A program made the position numbers and the translations under genes. This document shows positions 1-11,210 of a DNA stretch of 64,000 bases, piece after piece; the stretch's first letter is position 1, and every line of letters starts with the position of its first letter. The notes beneath the pieces were generated by a model. The model made no database searches. It had not been told where the DNA came from and saw only the letters and a list, made by a program, of their open reading frames with translations. Source of the stretch: Lunularia cruciata. Lineage: Eukaryota; Streptophyta; Marchantiopsida; Lunulariales; Lunulariaceae. The stretch is from assembly GCA_948567375.1 (NCBI GenBank), contig OX419758.1, forward strand, positions 49,605,001 through 49,669,000, written 5' to 3'.

Positions 1-2290
1 TTGAAATTCTACTACTGTTCAGAGTTGCAAGCCCTTCCCGGCAATTTTGGAAACTTAGCCAACTTGGAACAGCTAGAGTTATCCCGATGCTGGAAAGTGC
101 AGTCATTGCTGGAATCATTTGGGCGACTTCTTCGCTTGAAGGAACTGAAAATAATCTCCAATTCAGAGTTGCAAGCCCTTCCCAGCTGTTTTGGAAACTT
201 AGTCAACTTGGAACTGCTAGACTTCAGTTGGTGCTGGAAACTACAGTCATTTCCGGAATCATTTGACCGAACTTCTTTGCCTGAAGGAATTGAAAATCTA
301 CGACTGTTCCTACAATATTCCTTCAAAATATACGACTGTTCAGAATTCTGAACAGGCACTTCCCAGCAGTTTTGGAAATTTAGCCAACTTGGAATGGCTA
401 GAATTATCACGCTGTGAGAAGCTGCAGTCATTGTCGGAATCATTCGGGCTACTTCTTCGCCTGAAGAAATTGGAAATCCAGGAGTGTTCCGAGTTGTGTG
501 CCCTTCCCCGCAGTTCTGGAAAGTTAGCCACCTTGAAACTGCTGAATTTATCATGGTGTGAGAAACTGCAGTCATTGTCGGTATCGTTCGCGCTACTTTT
601 TCACCTGAAGGTATTGAAAATTTACTACTGTTCAACGTTGCAGGTCCTCCCGAGCAATTTTGGAAACTTAGCAAACTTGGAACAGCTAGACTTAACTAGG
701 TGTGGGAAACTGCAATCATTGCCGGCATCAATTTGGCGACTTCTACACCCTGAGAGAATTGAAAATGAACTACTGTTCACTGTTGCAAGTCCTCCCGAGC
801 AGTTTTGGAAATTTAGCAAACTTCGAACAGCTAAACATATCTAGGTGTGGGAAACTGCGGTCATTGCCGGAATCATTCGGGCGCCTTCTTCGCCTGAAAG
901 AATTGAAAATGAACTTCTGTTCAAAGGTGTGGGCCCATCCCAGCCGTTTTGGGAATTTAGCCAACTTGGAAAAGGTAGACTTATCTGGGTGTGAGCAACT
1001 GCTATCTGGGTGGGAGCAATTGCAGTCACTGCCGGAATCAATCGGGCATCTTCGTCACCTGAAGAAACTAGAAATCTATGAGTGTTCAGAGTTGCAGGCC
1101 CTTCCCAGCAGTTTTGGGAAACTTAGCCAACTTAGAACTGCTAAATTTATCACGGTGTGAGAAACAGTCATTGTTAGAATCATTCGGGCCGCCTTCTTCG
1201 CCGGGCGTAATTGAGAAGGTACTACTGTTCAAAGTTGCAGGTTCTCCAGAGCAGTTTTAAAAACTTAGCAAACTTGGAACTGTTAAATTTATCACGGTGT
1301 GAGAAACTGCAGTCATTGTTAGAATCATTCGGCCGGCTTCTTCGACTGGAGTAACTGAAAATGTACTACTGTTCAAAGTTGCAACAAAGTTGCAGGTCCT
1401 CCCCCAGCAGTTTTGGAACCTTAGCAAACTTGAAACAGCTAGACTTATCAGGGTGTGAGAAATTGCAGTCATTGCCTGGATCATTCGGGCTACTTCTTCG
1501 CCTGAAGCAATTGAAAATGAACTCCTGTTCAGAGTTGCAGGCCGTTCCCAGCAGTTTTGAAAACTTAGCAAATTTGGAACTGCTAGACTCATCTGTGTGT
1601 GAGAAACTGCAGTCATTGCAGAAATCATTCGGCCTATTTCTTGGCCTGAAGAAACCCGAAATCTCCCGTGGTTCAGAGTGTTGGAAATTTAGCAAACTTG
1701 GAATTGCTTAACTTATCTGGGTTTGAGAAACTGGAGCCATCGCCGGAATCATTCGTGCATCTTCCACAATCCAGTTTGCTCAAAGTTGGAGGCCCCTCCC
1801 ATCAGTTGGGAACTTAGCTGGGAACTTAGCAAGATGAAAATGCTAGACTTGAACATGTAACTCTACGATAACTTAACCATAGTGGGGAGGTAATAATCCA
1901 TGAGACCTATTGCAAATCTCGTAATAGTTATCTTGGTGTGATGAAATCCAGGCCATTTTGCAGTCGGCAACTTGCCAAGATGTGGCGCTCAGAGTTGTTT
2001 CGGGCTCCCGTAATTGCCGGATCCATTTGAAGAACTACTTCACCTACTTCTGAAAGTCTACTACTGCTCAAAGTGGGGCTTAGCCCATGTTACCTTTTTT
2101 ATCTCTCCCTTGTACGGCTTGATGGGGTCTTCCCATCCTTCGTTTTCCTACGCGGTCGCCTTCTCATTCCTACTGCTCAAAGTTGCACCTCCTCCAAATT
2201 TTAGGAGAATTAACCAAACTGGAATATCTAGGGTTGAGACTTTGGCCTAACTGTCTACATTTAAGCCAATGCTTGTCGGGTATCATGATA
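1..2290 (+). pseudogene. Leucine-rich-repeat pseudogene (NBS-LRR resistance-gene type)
   Basis: About ten tandem LRR pairs, each roughly 48 residues (two 24-residue LRRs), with the recurring pattern LP-SFGNLANLE-L-LS-C-KLQSLPESFG-LLRLKELKI. This matches the C-terminal LRR region of plant intracellular TIR/CC-NBS-LRR receptors. No NBS, TIR or kinase domain is in the window, so the gene is cut at the left edge. The frame changes repeatedly: open to 351, then 263-844, 702-1160, 1078-1260 and 1361-1711, with weaker LRR remnants to about 2290. Small internal duplications are visible, such as a repeated CTATCTGGGTG-GAGCAA segment near 985-1020 and AAGTTGCA repeats near 1376-1396. The frameshifts rule out one functional protein unless introns remove them, and no convincing splice sites were seen. 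An insertion at 2075-2169 interrupts it further. Confidence 0.8.
2075..2169. mobile_element. Short dispersed element, copy 1, with 14-bp target duplication
   Basis: A 95-bp segment beginning GGGGCTTAGCCCA and ending near CTACGCGGTCGCCT interrupts the LRR pseudogene. It is flanked by an exact 14-bp direct repeat, CTACTGCTCAAAGT, at 2061-2074 and 2170-2183. Removing one repeat and the insert rejoins the LRR text. Related copies lie at 26.6 and 37.5 kb, and more diverged ones at 3.4-3.6 and 5.4 kb. Target repeats of 10-14 bp and one constant end with a variable opposite end fit a SINE-like retroposon. No RNA polymerase III A/B boxes were recognised, so the class is inferred. Confidence 0.7.
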
Positions 2291-3370
2291 TTTCGAGTGA
2301 ATATTAGGGTATGGACAGTGTTTCTGCATCCTACGAAAGAATTTCAGAAAATCTATGCGACCAAAAGAAGTTGCTAAGTCTTCACAGGACGGATCATAAA
2401 CTCGCACATTCAATCTACTACACTACAATGATATCGATCGTCCCCTGGTATTGATAAAAGATATTATAGAAATAAAATTACCCTTGACGGAAAATTTGAG
2501 TATACTAAAAGGCTCCAACACTAGGAAACCTCTCCTGAAATGCAACTCGCAAGAGATTCGCTAGGGAAAATCATTAATATTCTTATGTGCTGTAGGGTTC
2601 TTAAACACTGTACACGATTCATCTTTGCAATTCTGCAGAGTCCATAACCTGAAGCTCTTATTAACTGAAAGTAGAAACTGGGGGTACCCGACACGACTGT
2701 GGTTGGTGACCTGCAGTTGAGTCTCCTCCGAATAACATAATGGGGCGACTGTTACTTTTAGGCATGTTGTTTTGAAATCTGATGGCTGTTTATTTTTACA
2801 CGTTCAATTGATCCATGGACTAGATTAGTTGAAGATCTTAGTTCTTTTTATTCCTGTTTACGCTATTCCGTTCCCACTCGACTCTTCCATCACGAAGTGC
2901 CCTTGGAGCCCATTCTCTAGATGAATACAATTTGAAAACGAATTTCACTTGCCCTTAATTTGAATGATTAAAATGCTAGAAATAATGGTCACTTACTTAC
3001 AGCCTGTGAACAGAATCCAAGTATTAAAGTAAGGATATATAATAAAAGCAAGTGAGGTCATGTTCTTTTCTTTGACTTTTGAGTTATACGGAGCTTTGGA
3101 TTTGGCACGTTTGTCAAAGATTATGCCAGACTATTCTGGACTTGTTAGGCTTACAGTAAAGTTTACAAACTAGACCAACCAGACTACAAGGGATATCACT
3201 CTCGTGTTCTTATTTTGTAATTGACTATAGATAGATAGTATATATCTATCACTTTACAGAAAACACAAACCACTGGCTGGCTAACGTAATTCATGGGAAA
3301 GCAATCCACTACGTGATGCTTTTTGCGATGCCCTATGCTTTCTTGAATCTCTAATGGTATATAAATCATA
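2291..3370. other. No recognisable feature
   Basis: AT-rich sequence without a long open frame or a recognised repeat. I see nothing here I can support as a gene. Confidence 0.5.
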
Positions 3371-3375
3371 TGACT

Positions 3376-3580
3376 TAGGTGCAATGGGACAAACTTAACA
3401 TTTTGATGCTATTAGAACGTAACCCATTTTATTTCTTAGGTTTATCCTTATGAGTCTTGATAAAGTCCTTTTATTCCAGAGATTTCTCATTTTGATGTTA
3501 CTAGAACTTACCTCATTTTATTTCTTAAGTTTTATCCTCATGAGCCTTGATAAAGTCTTTCCGTCCTTTCTGTTAGGATC
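3376..3580. repeat. Two diverged tandem copies of the short dispersed element
   Basis: Two similar ~100-bp segments follow each other. Both contain a CATTTTGATG-TA-TAGAAC block, then CATTTTATTTCTTA-GTTTATCCT-ATGAG-CTTGATAAAGTC. The first starts CTTAGGTGCAATGGGAC, close to the CTTAGGTGCAGTAGGGC that opens the copy at 5.35 kb. They read as old relatives of the element at 2075, 26.6 and 37.5 kb. Confidence 0.5.
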
Positions 3581-4804
3581 TTCTTGGTATCATATTCGTG
3601 TTGCGTTCTTCTTGTCATAAAAGCGAAAAGAATCCTACCGAAACGAGGTACACGAATAACGTTCTACATAGAACTACCAGAGATGGACTTAATAGTACTT
3701 CAACTTTGGCACTTCAATTTAACGTCACCCTAGGAGTACTGGAAAGCTTGACAAGGTCCCAAGTGGCAGATACTTGTTCTAGTTGGCAGCTTGATTTGGA
3801 CCAACCTGGCAGCTGAGTGTCCTAGCTGGCAGCGAATGCGAGACTGCTTCAGACCTTTTCGCGGAGGCAGGAATGCTTCTGACCATGTAATTAGGTGAAT
3901 AAGATTTGGAAGAGTTTCCTCGAACCGCAATGATCTATGCGGAATTTGCTTCTCTAAGAATAATGAAGATTCATAAAAGCAAAGTCTAGTTGTCCACACA
4001 GTCTAGTTGTCTAGTTGTTCGGAGCCGGCACGGATTGACTATTCCCACGTCAAGATTTGGGGTACTGTTAAGTCTTTCTGCCAACTTGGGGTGTCTCTTG
4101 AGTCGAAGTGCCAAAGGTGGGGTACTGTTAGTCCATCTCTGTAGGGACTACTGTGGAGTTCAGGTCAAGACCTTTAATGGGTAGTACCTGCGGCAAACAT
4201 AATGATCAAAAGGGGGTTTGACTGGATGTTTACATTATGCATATGAATAAAGTTCATACTTATTTTTAGTGAACTCAGTGAGGAGATGAAGCGATCATAA
4301 ATGAACGTTCCGTAATGGTGATATGGGATATTTAGTGCAAGTTGCGGTCATTTATAAAAACCAGGTGCCATATTAAGGATATTTAATGATGCATATCAAA
4401 AAATAATGAGAGGTCGAAGAGGTGATGTGGTTTCTTGAGAGGGTTGCCATGATGTTTCTTTGTGATCGATTCTTACAGGGTGATTTAAGAAATTTTTTGG
4501 CAGATCAGAAATGCAACTCTCAACCAATCGGACTCACATTCACCATCACCACCCTCCAGCAACCAAGAAATTGATTGAACATCAAGGAATTTTACTCCCA
4601 GAGGGCAATAAAAAGTTAGCAATTGTTCCTAATTGTAGTGCATTCTCACATTTGGATACATAACAACTAGCCGCCAATCAGCATCATCAAGCGGCTACAG
4701 GCAGCTATGGGCGCCATCAAGCGATGATGGGTGAAAGCACATTTAATGAGTGTGGTTCTACACTAGATGCAACAGCAATCCATATGACATTGGTGTCCTT
4801 TTGG
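3581..4804. other. No recognisable gene
   Basis: Short open frames only. The phrase GGGGTACTGTTA occurs twice, near 4059 and 4119, within a poorly conserved repeat. No coding homology was recognised. Confidence 0.4.
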
Positions 4805-5335
4805 AAGACAAAGGATAGCTACCCATGATGCTATTAGGGACATAGTATTTGCTATGGCACGTGAGACTGGAGACTTGGCTTGGAGGGAGAGTTCATAGGC
4901 TTTGTAGATGATGTGTGCTAGGGAAAATTTATACTTGGTCCGAGATGATCAGGTGACAATAGTGGATGTCGTGGTTATCCATGATATAGATTCGGAGGGA
5001 ATGATTATCCATCCCCTTGGAGTGATTACCAAGTGCAGCAATAGCTTGCAAGGTCTCCAAGTATAGGAGTATGCACCTCTTTGTTCCTCTAGCCTTGGAG
5101 TTATATGGAACAATGGACATGGCATTGGACATTTTTGTCAAGAAGTGCACAAGAGTTTATCATGTTAGGGGCTAGAGGTACTACTCTCACTTTCATAGTT
5201 TATAGCATATCTTAGACAGTGTGTCCATTGCTCTCCAAAGGACAGTGGTTGGTGCAATCCATAGTAGAGCAATCACACTAGGTGATGTTTCTTCCAATGC
5301 TCCAATTGTTTGTAGACAATATGACTTGCATAGCC
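4805..5335 (+). pseudogene. C-terminal fragment of a LINE-like reverse transcriptase element
   Basis: Translating 4810-4960 gives the block ATHDAIRD-FAMARETG. About 5205-5310 gives LRQCVSIALQRT-AIHSRA. Both match, from my knowledge of the family, the region downstream of the RT in a group of degenerate LINE-like RT proteins common in seed-free plants, where the sequence reads roughly THDA-RD...A-GFH and ends R-R-S-A-QRA-A--IH-RA. Stops break it (for example in the 4900s and near 5070), and the RT core is absent from this piece. It may be a separate copy from the RT remnant at 7615-9868. There is no intact product. Confidence 0.5.
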
Positions 5336-5470
5336 CAAATATCTTAGGTGCAGTAGGGCAGATTTCTCATATAGACTCTATTGGAGCTTAGACCCATTTA
5401 ATCTCATCCTTGTGTGGCTTGATATCCCATCCTTCATATTTTATACACGATCCTCTATTCACACTTTAAT
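5336..5470. repeat. Diverged copy of the short dispersed element (longer 5' part)
   Basis: It starts CTTAGGTGCAGTAGGGCAG, then TTTCTCATATAGACTCT, TGGAGCTTAGACCCA, CTTGTGTGGCTTGAT and ATCCCATCCTTC. The 26.6-kb copy shares the same order: GGCAGATTTCTCATATAGAC, TTGGGGCTTAGCCC, CTTGTACGGCTTGATGGGG. This shows the family consensus extends upstream of the 95-bp core inserted at 2075. Confidence 0.6.
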
Positions 5471-7614
5471 CTTAAAGTAACACATTACACCTGGCGGTAA
5501 CTGGCATCGATCATATTCACCCTAAACCAATCACTTTATTAACCCTAAATTGTAATTAATATTTATGGCGTGCCAAAGGAAAACTCCGTGTCTCTTATTT
5601 CCTACTACACACCTGTTATGGAGTTTGCTAATAATAAGGAACGTGGATAGAATTCCATAATGTGTCCCTTTCTTCCTCCACCCGCACCCATAACAACATA
5701 GTCCACGCTTCATAGAAATTTATATGAAAATATAAAGAGCTTTGTAAATTATTCTAGAAACCCCTGATGTACCTCATGGAAAAGGAAATTCAGAGAATAA
5801 GTAGCCAAGAAGCACACGAATTGTATTTATACCTTTTGGAACCTTTTTGATTATTTTCACATCCTTTTGAGTCTCCGTGCTCTCTATAAGGAGCTGCTGG
5901 AAGCTCCGTCGTAGGACAGGACACCGATTGCCTTATTTCCGTGCCCTCCACATTCAGTTGCTAAGAGCGATCGAGATGTGCGAGAAAATTTTGTGTACTA
6001 CGTATATTCCTGAATGAAGTGGATTCCGCAGCTGTCCTTCGGTAGATCCTGCATGCCCTGCGTACCTAGACCTCAAATCATTCTACCAGAATTACTACTA
6101 CCTTGAATTTACGATCCGTCGATGGGACTTGGTTAAAATTGTAGTATTCTTGTTATGTGATTGCAACGGTGCATCTTGATGGTTACTCCGCATCCATACG
6201 GTCGACAACTGAGCAATATGGAATTACTTTCCAGACAGCTTGTGTAGTGTTTATAGTTCCCAGACTTCTGGATGAAGTCTGTGATTTCGAACTCCTTCGT
6301 GCGTGTGGCTAAAATGTGACGCGTTATGGTTCTCGATGCTGAATGACGTGACCTGAGATTTTCAGGAACGCGAATGGACAAGGTATCTATCCTAAATGCA
6401 CTCGTAAGCAACCTTGCATTGGTGGATTCGGACGCGAAGTACGACGACCTGAATGAAACTCCTGCCGTTGCCAATCAGAATATTGTTTCATTCATGGGTG
6501 TAACAGGGATGAAGCGATGTGTCGTATGCACATCGCTTTTCTCGAAATTCGATGAGCATGACTACAAAATCGCGAAGGGGTGGATTGTCAAGGCTCTTAA
6601 ATAACATCACCGCGTAGATGAAATTCGCACTTTGGAAGCAATCCATACGTTGAGTGAAGCCGAGAACATGTTCAAAAGTGCAGGATACGCGCCAAGCCGC
6701 TGACTCACCGGGCTTTCTTTCTAAATCCATCTATGGAAGCACGGTTGGAGATACTCCTAGCTGTGATTGACGTCCACGTAGTTGCTGAACAGTAGAAGGG
6801 AGGCTGCTGAATTGATTGGTATGGTTTCTAAAGTTGGATCCCCTTGCGAGTGAAGGCCACTACCAGGATCATCCGGATGTCTCTCGGAGAGTGTGGAGAG
6901 GGGAGGGGAGAGGAGTAAGTAGAGATGTGAGAGCAAAGATATACTTATTCCTTAGTGTATAACATTTGGTTGAATATTCAATTTTGGTTCTATTGGTTTC
7001 TAGATTGTGGAAAATTGAATAGAAAGTTATGTGACCTTTTTGGTTTCTTAGAGTTTAGAGTGATTATTATATATTGAGAGTGCTAGGTCTTGAGTTCTCA
7101 ATTTTAATCTCTTGGTATACATGTTTAGTTCCATGAGATTTTAATTTGAAAATTTTAGAAATGAGAATTGAAAATTATAAGAGTTTATATGAGTTGTGAT
7201 TTGAGGGGTTGTGGTTTTGTATGTATATGGGGATATGAAGAGGAGTATCATGTATTATTATCAATATTTTCGTGCTAGCCATGGCTACTCTTCTCCATGT
7301 GCGGCCGCCGTGAGTGGCTTGTGATACACTATGGTCGGTGTATCGCCGATGCTTTACCTCGCAAGGAGTAAAGACTCGTATGAGAAAGATGTATAAGGAC
7401 TATGATTAGACCACTTGGGATGCTCACGTGAGGTGAGCAATCACATCGATTGCATTGACACTCGGGATTACATACGCTTTCTCTATCCCTTTGTGGACCA
7501 TCCTAAGGATACCAATCGAGTCATGGGAGTGGTTAGCTTCTCAAGCAGGTTGCATTTTAGAGTTATTTGAGACTAGTTTTTCAAGTCTACGTATATGGTC
7601 GCCAACCACTTGAT
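5471..7614. other. Unassigned; weak coding-like block at about 6070-6700
   Basis: About 6070-6700 has higher GC and several plus-strand stretches of protein-like composition. One is an open frame at 6374-6604 of 76 codons, including VCTSLFSKFDEHDYK and ending in TAA. I do not recognise the family, and stops separate the pieces, so this may be a decayed exon cluster. 6880-6940 is a purine-rich GAGAGG tract. Nothing else is supportable. Confidence 0.3.
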
Positions 7615-9868
7615 TGTTTGGCATGTGATCCCCTTGGACGAGTTAGTTTGGTTCTTATTCCTCTTACTCCCTCGATGGTATCTTTGTTATGCTAGAGGAG
7701 GACGTGCAGGTATAGAGAGGTGGCTGCTACTTTGTTAATTCCAAGCAAGGGATTGGGCAGGCCCTACAAGAGGAGTCTATTAGGGCTACACATTTTAAGA
7801 GACAGGTTTTGCCACATGATACCACAAAATATAGTCAATTGCAACGGTGTAGGATATTGGGTCAAGTGAGAGAGTTTAGTAGAGCTGCATGAGCACTACA
7901 CCCTTTTTCTATGGCTAGTCCTACTGATGAGACCATCTTTTCCCTATGCTCACTACATTTTAAGAGACAAGTTTTGCCACATGATACCACAAAGTATAGT
8001 AAATTGCAACGGTGTAGGATATTGGGTCAAGTGAGAGAGTTTAGTAGAGCTGCATGAGCGCTACACCCTTTTTCTATGGCTAGTCCTACTGATGAGACCA
8101 TCTTTTCCCTATGCTCACTACATCCTATGGTAGGAGAAAGATTACCACTAGAGGTCTTAGATTATCAACCTGAACAGCCATTATGTCTTGATAAGTTGCT
8201 TTTTGCACAAGCGTTGTGCAGTGCCCCTTACCTTTCCTCAAGAGACTTGTCATGGATGGTATATGAGCATCTTAGAAATTTCTTTTAGGCAGATGATCTT
8301 TCTAGTGGTTTTACCAAGTTTTTTTAGGTGGTTATAGTAATAGCGAGAGGAGATATTCCTATGTTTGTTAGTCGGGTGTTAGGTGCTAGTCGACTTCTTG
8401 TGATGGAGAAGGAACCGGGGAGCATTAGACCAATTGCTATTGGAAAGATCTTTTTGCATTTGGTTAGCCACACCATTATCCTTCAACATTTTTCTCACTT
8501 TTGACAACACCTCAGTCCACATCAGTTTAGAGTAGCTACACTTGGAGGATGTGATGCTATATCTCTAAGCATTAGAGCACTCCTAGATACCCATCCAGAG
8601 TGGGTCGTCCCTACAAGTGGATGTTGAGGATGCTATTAATAGCATCTCACTTGCATCATCTTTAGAGAGCTTAGGGAGGTCGGTGGACCCTTGGCGATTC
8701 TTATTCTTTTTGTGCTATCTTTTTATGGCTCTCTTGCTTCCCTTTACTACCAACATAATTGTTCACAAGAGGGAGTTGTCATCTAAGAGTCAGCTATTGG
8801 TACATGTCAGGAACATCCTTTAGGGAGACCCTTATTTGCCATGGCTCACTTTAGAGCTCTCTTATGTACCACTTTGGCCATGCCAAGGTGTGTATTTCCT
8901 TCCTTGGCAAAATGATACACACATCGTGGGCCGTGTAGATCAAATTAGGCAAGCCTTTGACCACCTGACTACTAAGCTACATCTAGTAGGCTTGAGAGTC
9001 AAGGTGTCAAAGTGCAGGGTATGGTCCTCTTTACATATCCCTCTCCACCTTGAGCTTCCAAAAGTATCACATCTATACATGGACTACGTGTTCTTGGAGT
9101 GCCAATAGGATTTGAGGATTTTGTCACATGTTTCTTAGGCACTGCCCTTGCAAAGGATATTCTCCATGTGGATGACCATCCTTTACTAGGAGATCCACAA
9201 GTGACATTTGGTATACTCTCCTCTAGTATTGCTTGTCAACCAAATTACCTCCTCCATACATTTCCTCTCTCCTTGACCTTCCTATCACATTTGAGAGCCT
9301 TTGATAGGAGGATTATGGGAGTCTTTGGTGATATTATTGGACCAAGGACATTTGAGTGTGTGATCATAGATTTGGCACGTAGAAAAATGTCTCTAACAAT
9401 CTCATGTGGAAGGGTTGGCTTGCTCTTTGTGGAGGAGATGGCACCTATAGCATTTTTGGGTAGTTGGGTTCTCTTGGACCCCTACTTTCCTCTTTTTTTT
9501 GCTTGTTAATAGGCCGGTTTTGGAGATTTATGTGACAAAGGTGGAAGAAGGATCCTCTTCACTCCATATATTATTGCAAAAAACAAGAGATAGTCTACCC
9601 CCATGGGCATGCAAGGACCTTCCATTTTTTGCTTTACTATCTTTAGATTGGACTAGAGGTTTATAGTCTTCTTTGATGGAGAGCTACATTCTCTCTTAGT
9701 TGACTCATCCATTCTTCAAGCTACTAGAGCACATATTTGCTCTTGCTTTGGCAAGGGTACATGCTCTTGGATCCTAGCTAGACCGTGCATTAGGCCATCT
9801 TGATACGTACCAACTACTTTCTCTACATTGATGAGGTTTTGCCTAGGTTTTTCCAACCATCTACATCT
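7615..9868 (+). pseudogene. LINE-like reverse transcriptase element, decayed
   Basis: Blocks appear in family order. About 7650-7720 reads W-LFLLLPRWYL then GGRAG. 7860-7900 has REFSRAA. 8340-8460 has ARGDIP and EPGSIRPIAIGKIF (RT start). 8515-8640 has QFRVATLGGCDAI and HPEWVVLQVDVEDAINSIS (RT motif A region). 8900-9020 has NDTHIVG-VDQ then HLVGLRVKVSKC. 9090-9510 has GVPIGFEDF, DDHPLLGDPQ, GILSSSIA, FDRRIMG and APIAFLGSW. This is the plant LINE-like RT family whose motif C reads DDT rather than YADD; here it is NDT. Many stops and frameshifts are present. Element A1 interrupts the 3' end at 9869. Confidence 0.75.
7791..8120. repeat. 165-bp tandem duplication
   Basis: 7791-7955 and 7956-8120 are near-identical copies, with roughly four substitutions. 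Both run from CATTTTAAGAGACA through GCAACGGTGTAGGATATTGG to CCCTATGCTCACTA. The 165-bp length is 55 codons, so the duplication keeps the frame of the surrounding RT-element remnant. Confidence 0.9.
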
Positions 9869-10319
9869 TGTCACACCATTTGTAGCTTTGAATCTAGATT
9901 GCTTAGACATTGAAGTAGAAATGATAGTAGTTAGAGATATTTGGCAGTTATTGGGAGACTACTTGTTTTTGGTCAGATTTTTTGTTTTGGGTACTTACTA
10001 CATGGTGGGGCCCACCATCAATTGCACCATTTGCACGTCAACATGGTGTGCCGTTGATGGGACCATTAGTGTGAGACCTAGATTGAAATCAGGAGTTTAC
10101 CTTGGGAGTGCAGCTCTAGAGAGCTCACTTCTATATTGTTGAACCTTCGAGTTCCTGGCTAGAGTAGATAGAAAGCCGGCGAGTGTCACTTGGAGTCTCT
10201 TGGCTAGAGTTGGTGTGGCTTGATTGTAATCAATGCCCAATTGTTGGTAGATCATTGAGTGATAGATCAAGTACTCATCTGATTGAGTGCGATTCAAGTT
10301 GTGTAGCCAAATTGATTAC
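9869..10319 (+). repeat. A1 5' terminal repeat (block Y)
   Basis: It starts TGTCACACCATTTGTAG and ends near AAATTGATTA. It aligns with 44279-44727, 52441-52890 and 24495-24916. It contains the palindromic GGTGGGGCCCACC (10004-10016 region), also seen at the A2 5' end. Unlike the 3' copies, it is not followed by block X (the segment beginning TTGTGGCACTTTAGAG); internal sequence follows directly. Confidence 0.7.
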
Positions 10320-11210
10320 AATAGAGAAGTGAGAGTCAAGGGGAAATTGGGTGCAAAATCTAAGGGTGGTGGTGGTATCTCCAAGCCTGGTGGATCGTGG
10401 TACCTTGATTGCAATTATGATTTCCTTGGGAGTAACTATGTAGAAGTGTTAGCCAAAGAGAGTCAATTTCAAGCCATAGTTGTGATTTTGAGGTGAACAC
10501 TCAAGCTCAAGAGGTGAACACAAGACCAATTTGGTACGAGTTGAGCTCAAAAAGTGAAATTGAAAGTGGAGTTGGGAACCCACTCCCGGATTGGAGGAAA
10601 CCAATTTTTCCAATTTGGCTCAAGTGAAGAGTTAGCGGAGGATTTAGCGATCAACCAAATTTATAGATTTATGTCAAATTTACGTCAAATTTTGTAAAAG
10701 GTTTACATCAAATTTTGGAAAGAACTACTTTGATCCTATTCTCCAATGATCCTTATAACTCAAGACGTAGATAGGTACTTTGATTATATCAAATGCCAAA
10801 TGGTGGCAAAGTTAGTCTAATATTGCTTTATGAGATGGAGTGTTTTTGTTTAGCCTTCTTGTGATTGGACCCCATCCATTCTCTGCTTCATGTTTGTACA
10901 CCGTGTTTGTGTGAAGTGCCATGAATTTAGAGCATTGGTGCTCTGGTGTGCTCTCAATAGTGAGGGTGGAGTGATGACCAGTTAGAATATCTATGTTTCT
11001 CTCTGGTGAGGCAAGAAGTGATGACTTGTAGATTATGAGAGTGCATGTTATGATGGCAGTTTACAGATTGTCCTTTCCCTTAGTATAGTTGTCTCAATTA
11101 GAGTTCATTAGTGGGTAGTGTTCCATTAGGGTTGGCACTTGGTGGTGCTTGGTTGGTGGTGTCGGCACTTGGTGGGGTACTTGCGGTTGGCAGTTTGCGG
11201 TTACTTTGTC
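10320..11210 (+). other. A1 5' leader
   Basis: Non-coding leader between the terminal repeat and gag, matching 44728-46091 of A2 in patches such as GAGGATTT-GCG-TCA-CCAA and AGAGCATT-GTGCTCTGGTGTGCTCT. No canonical TGG-initiated primer-binding site follows the terminal repeat. Confidence 0.6.

Noticed and set aside
12-1695. Minus-strand frames over the LRR block, including a 220-codon one
   Set aside because: They arise from the periodic LRR repeats. The plus strand carries the LRR consensus.
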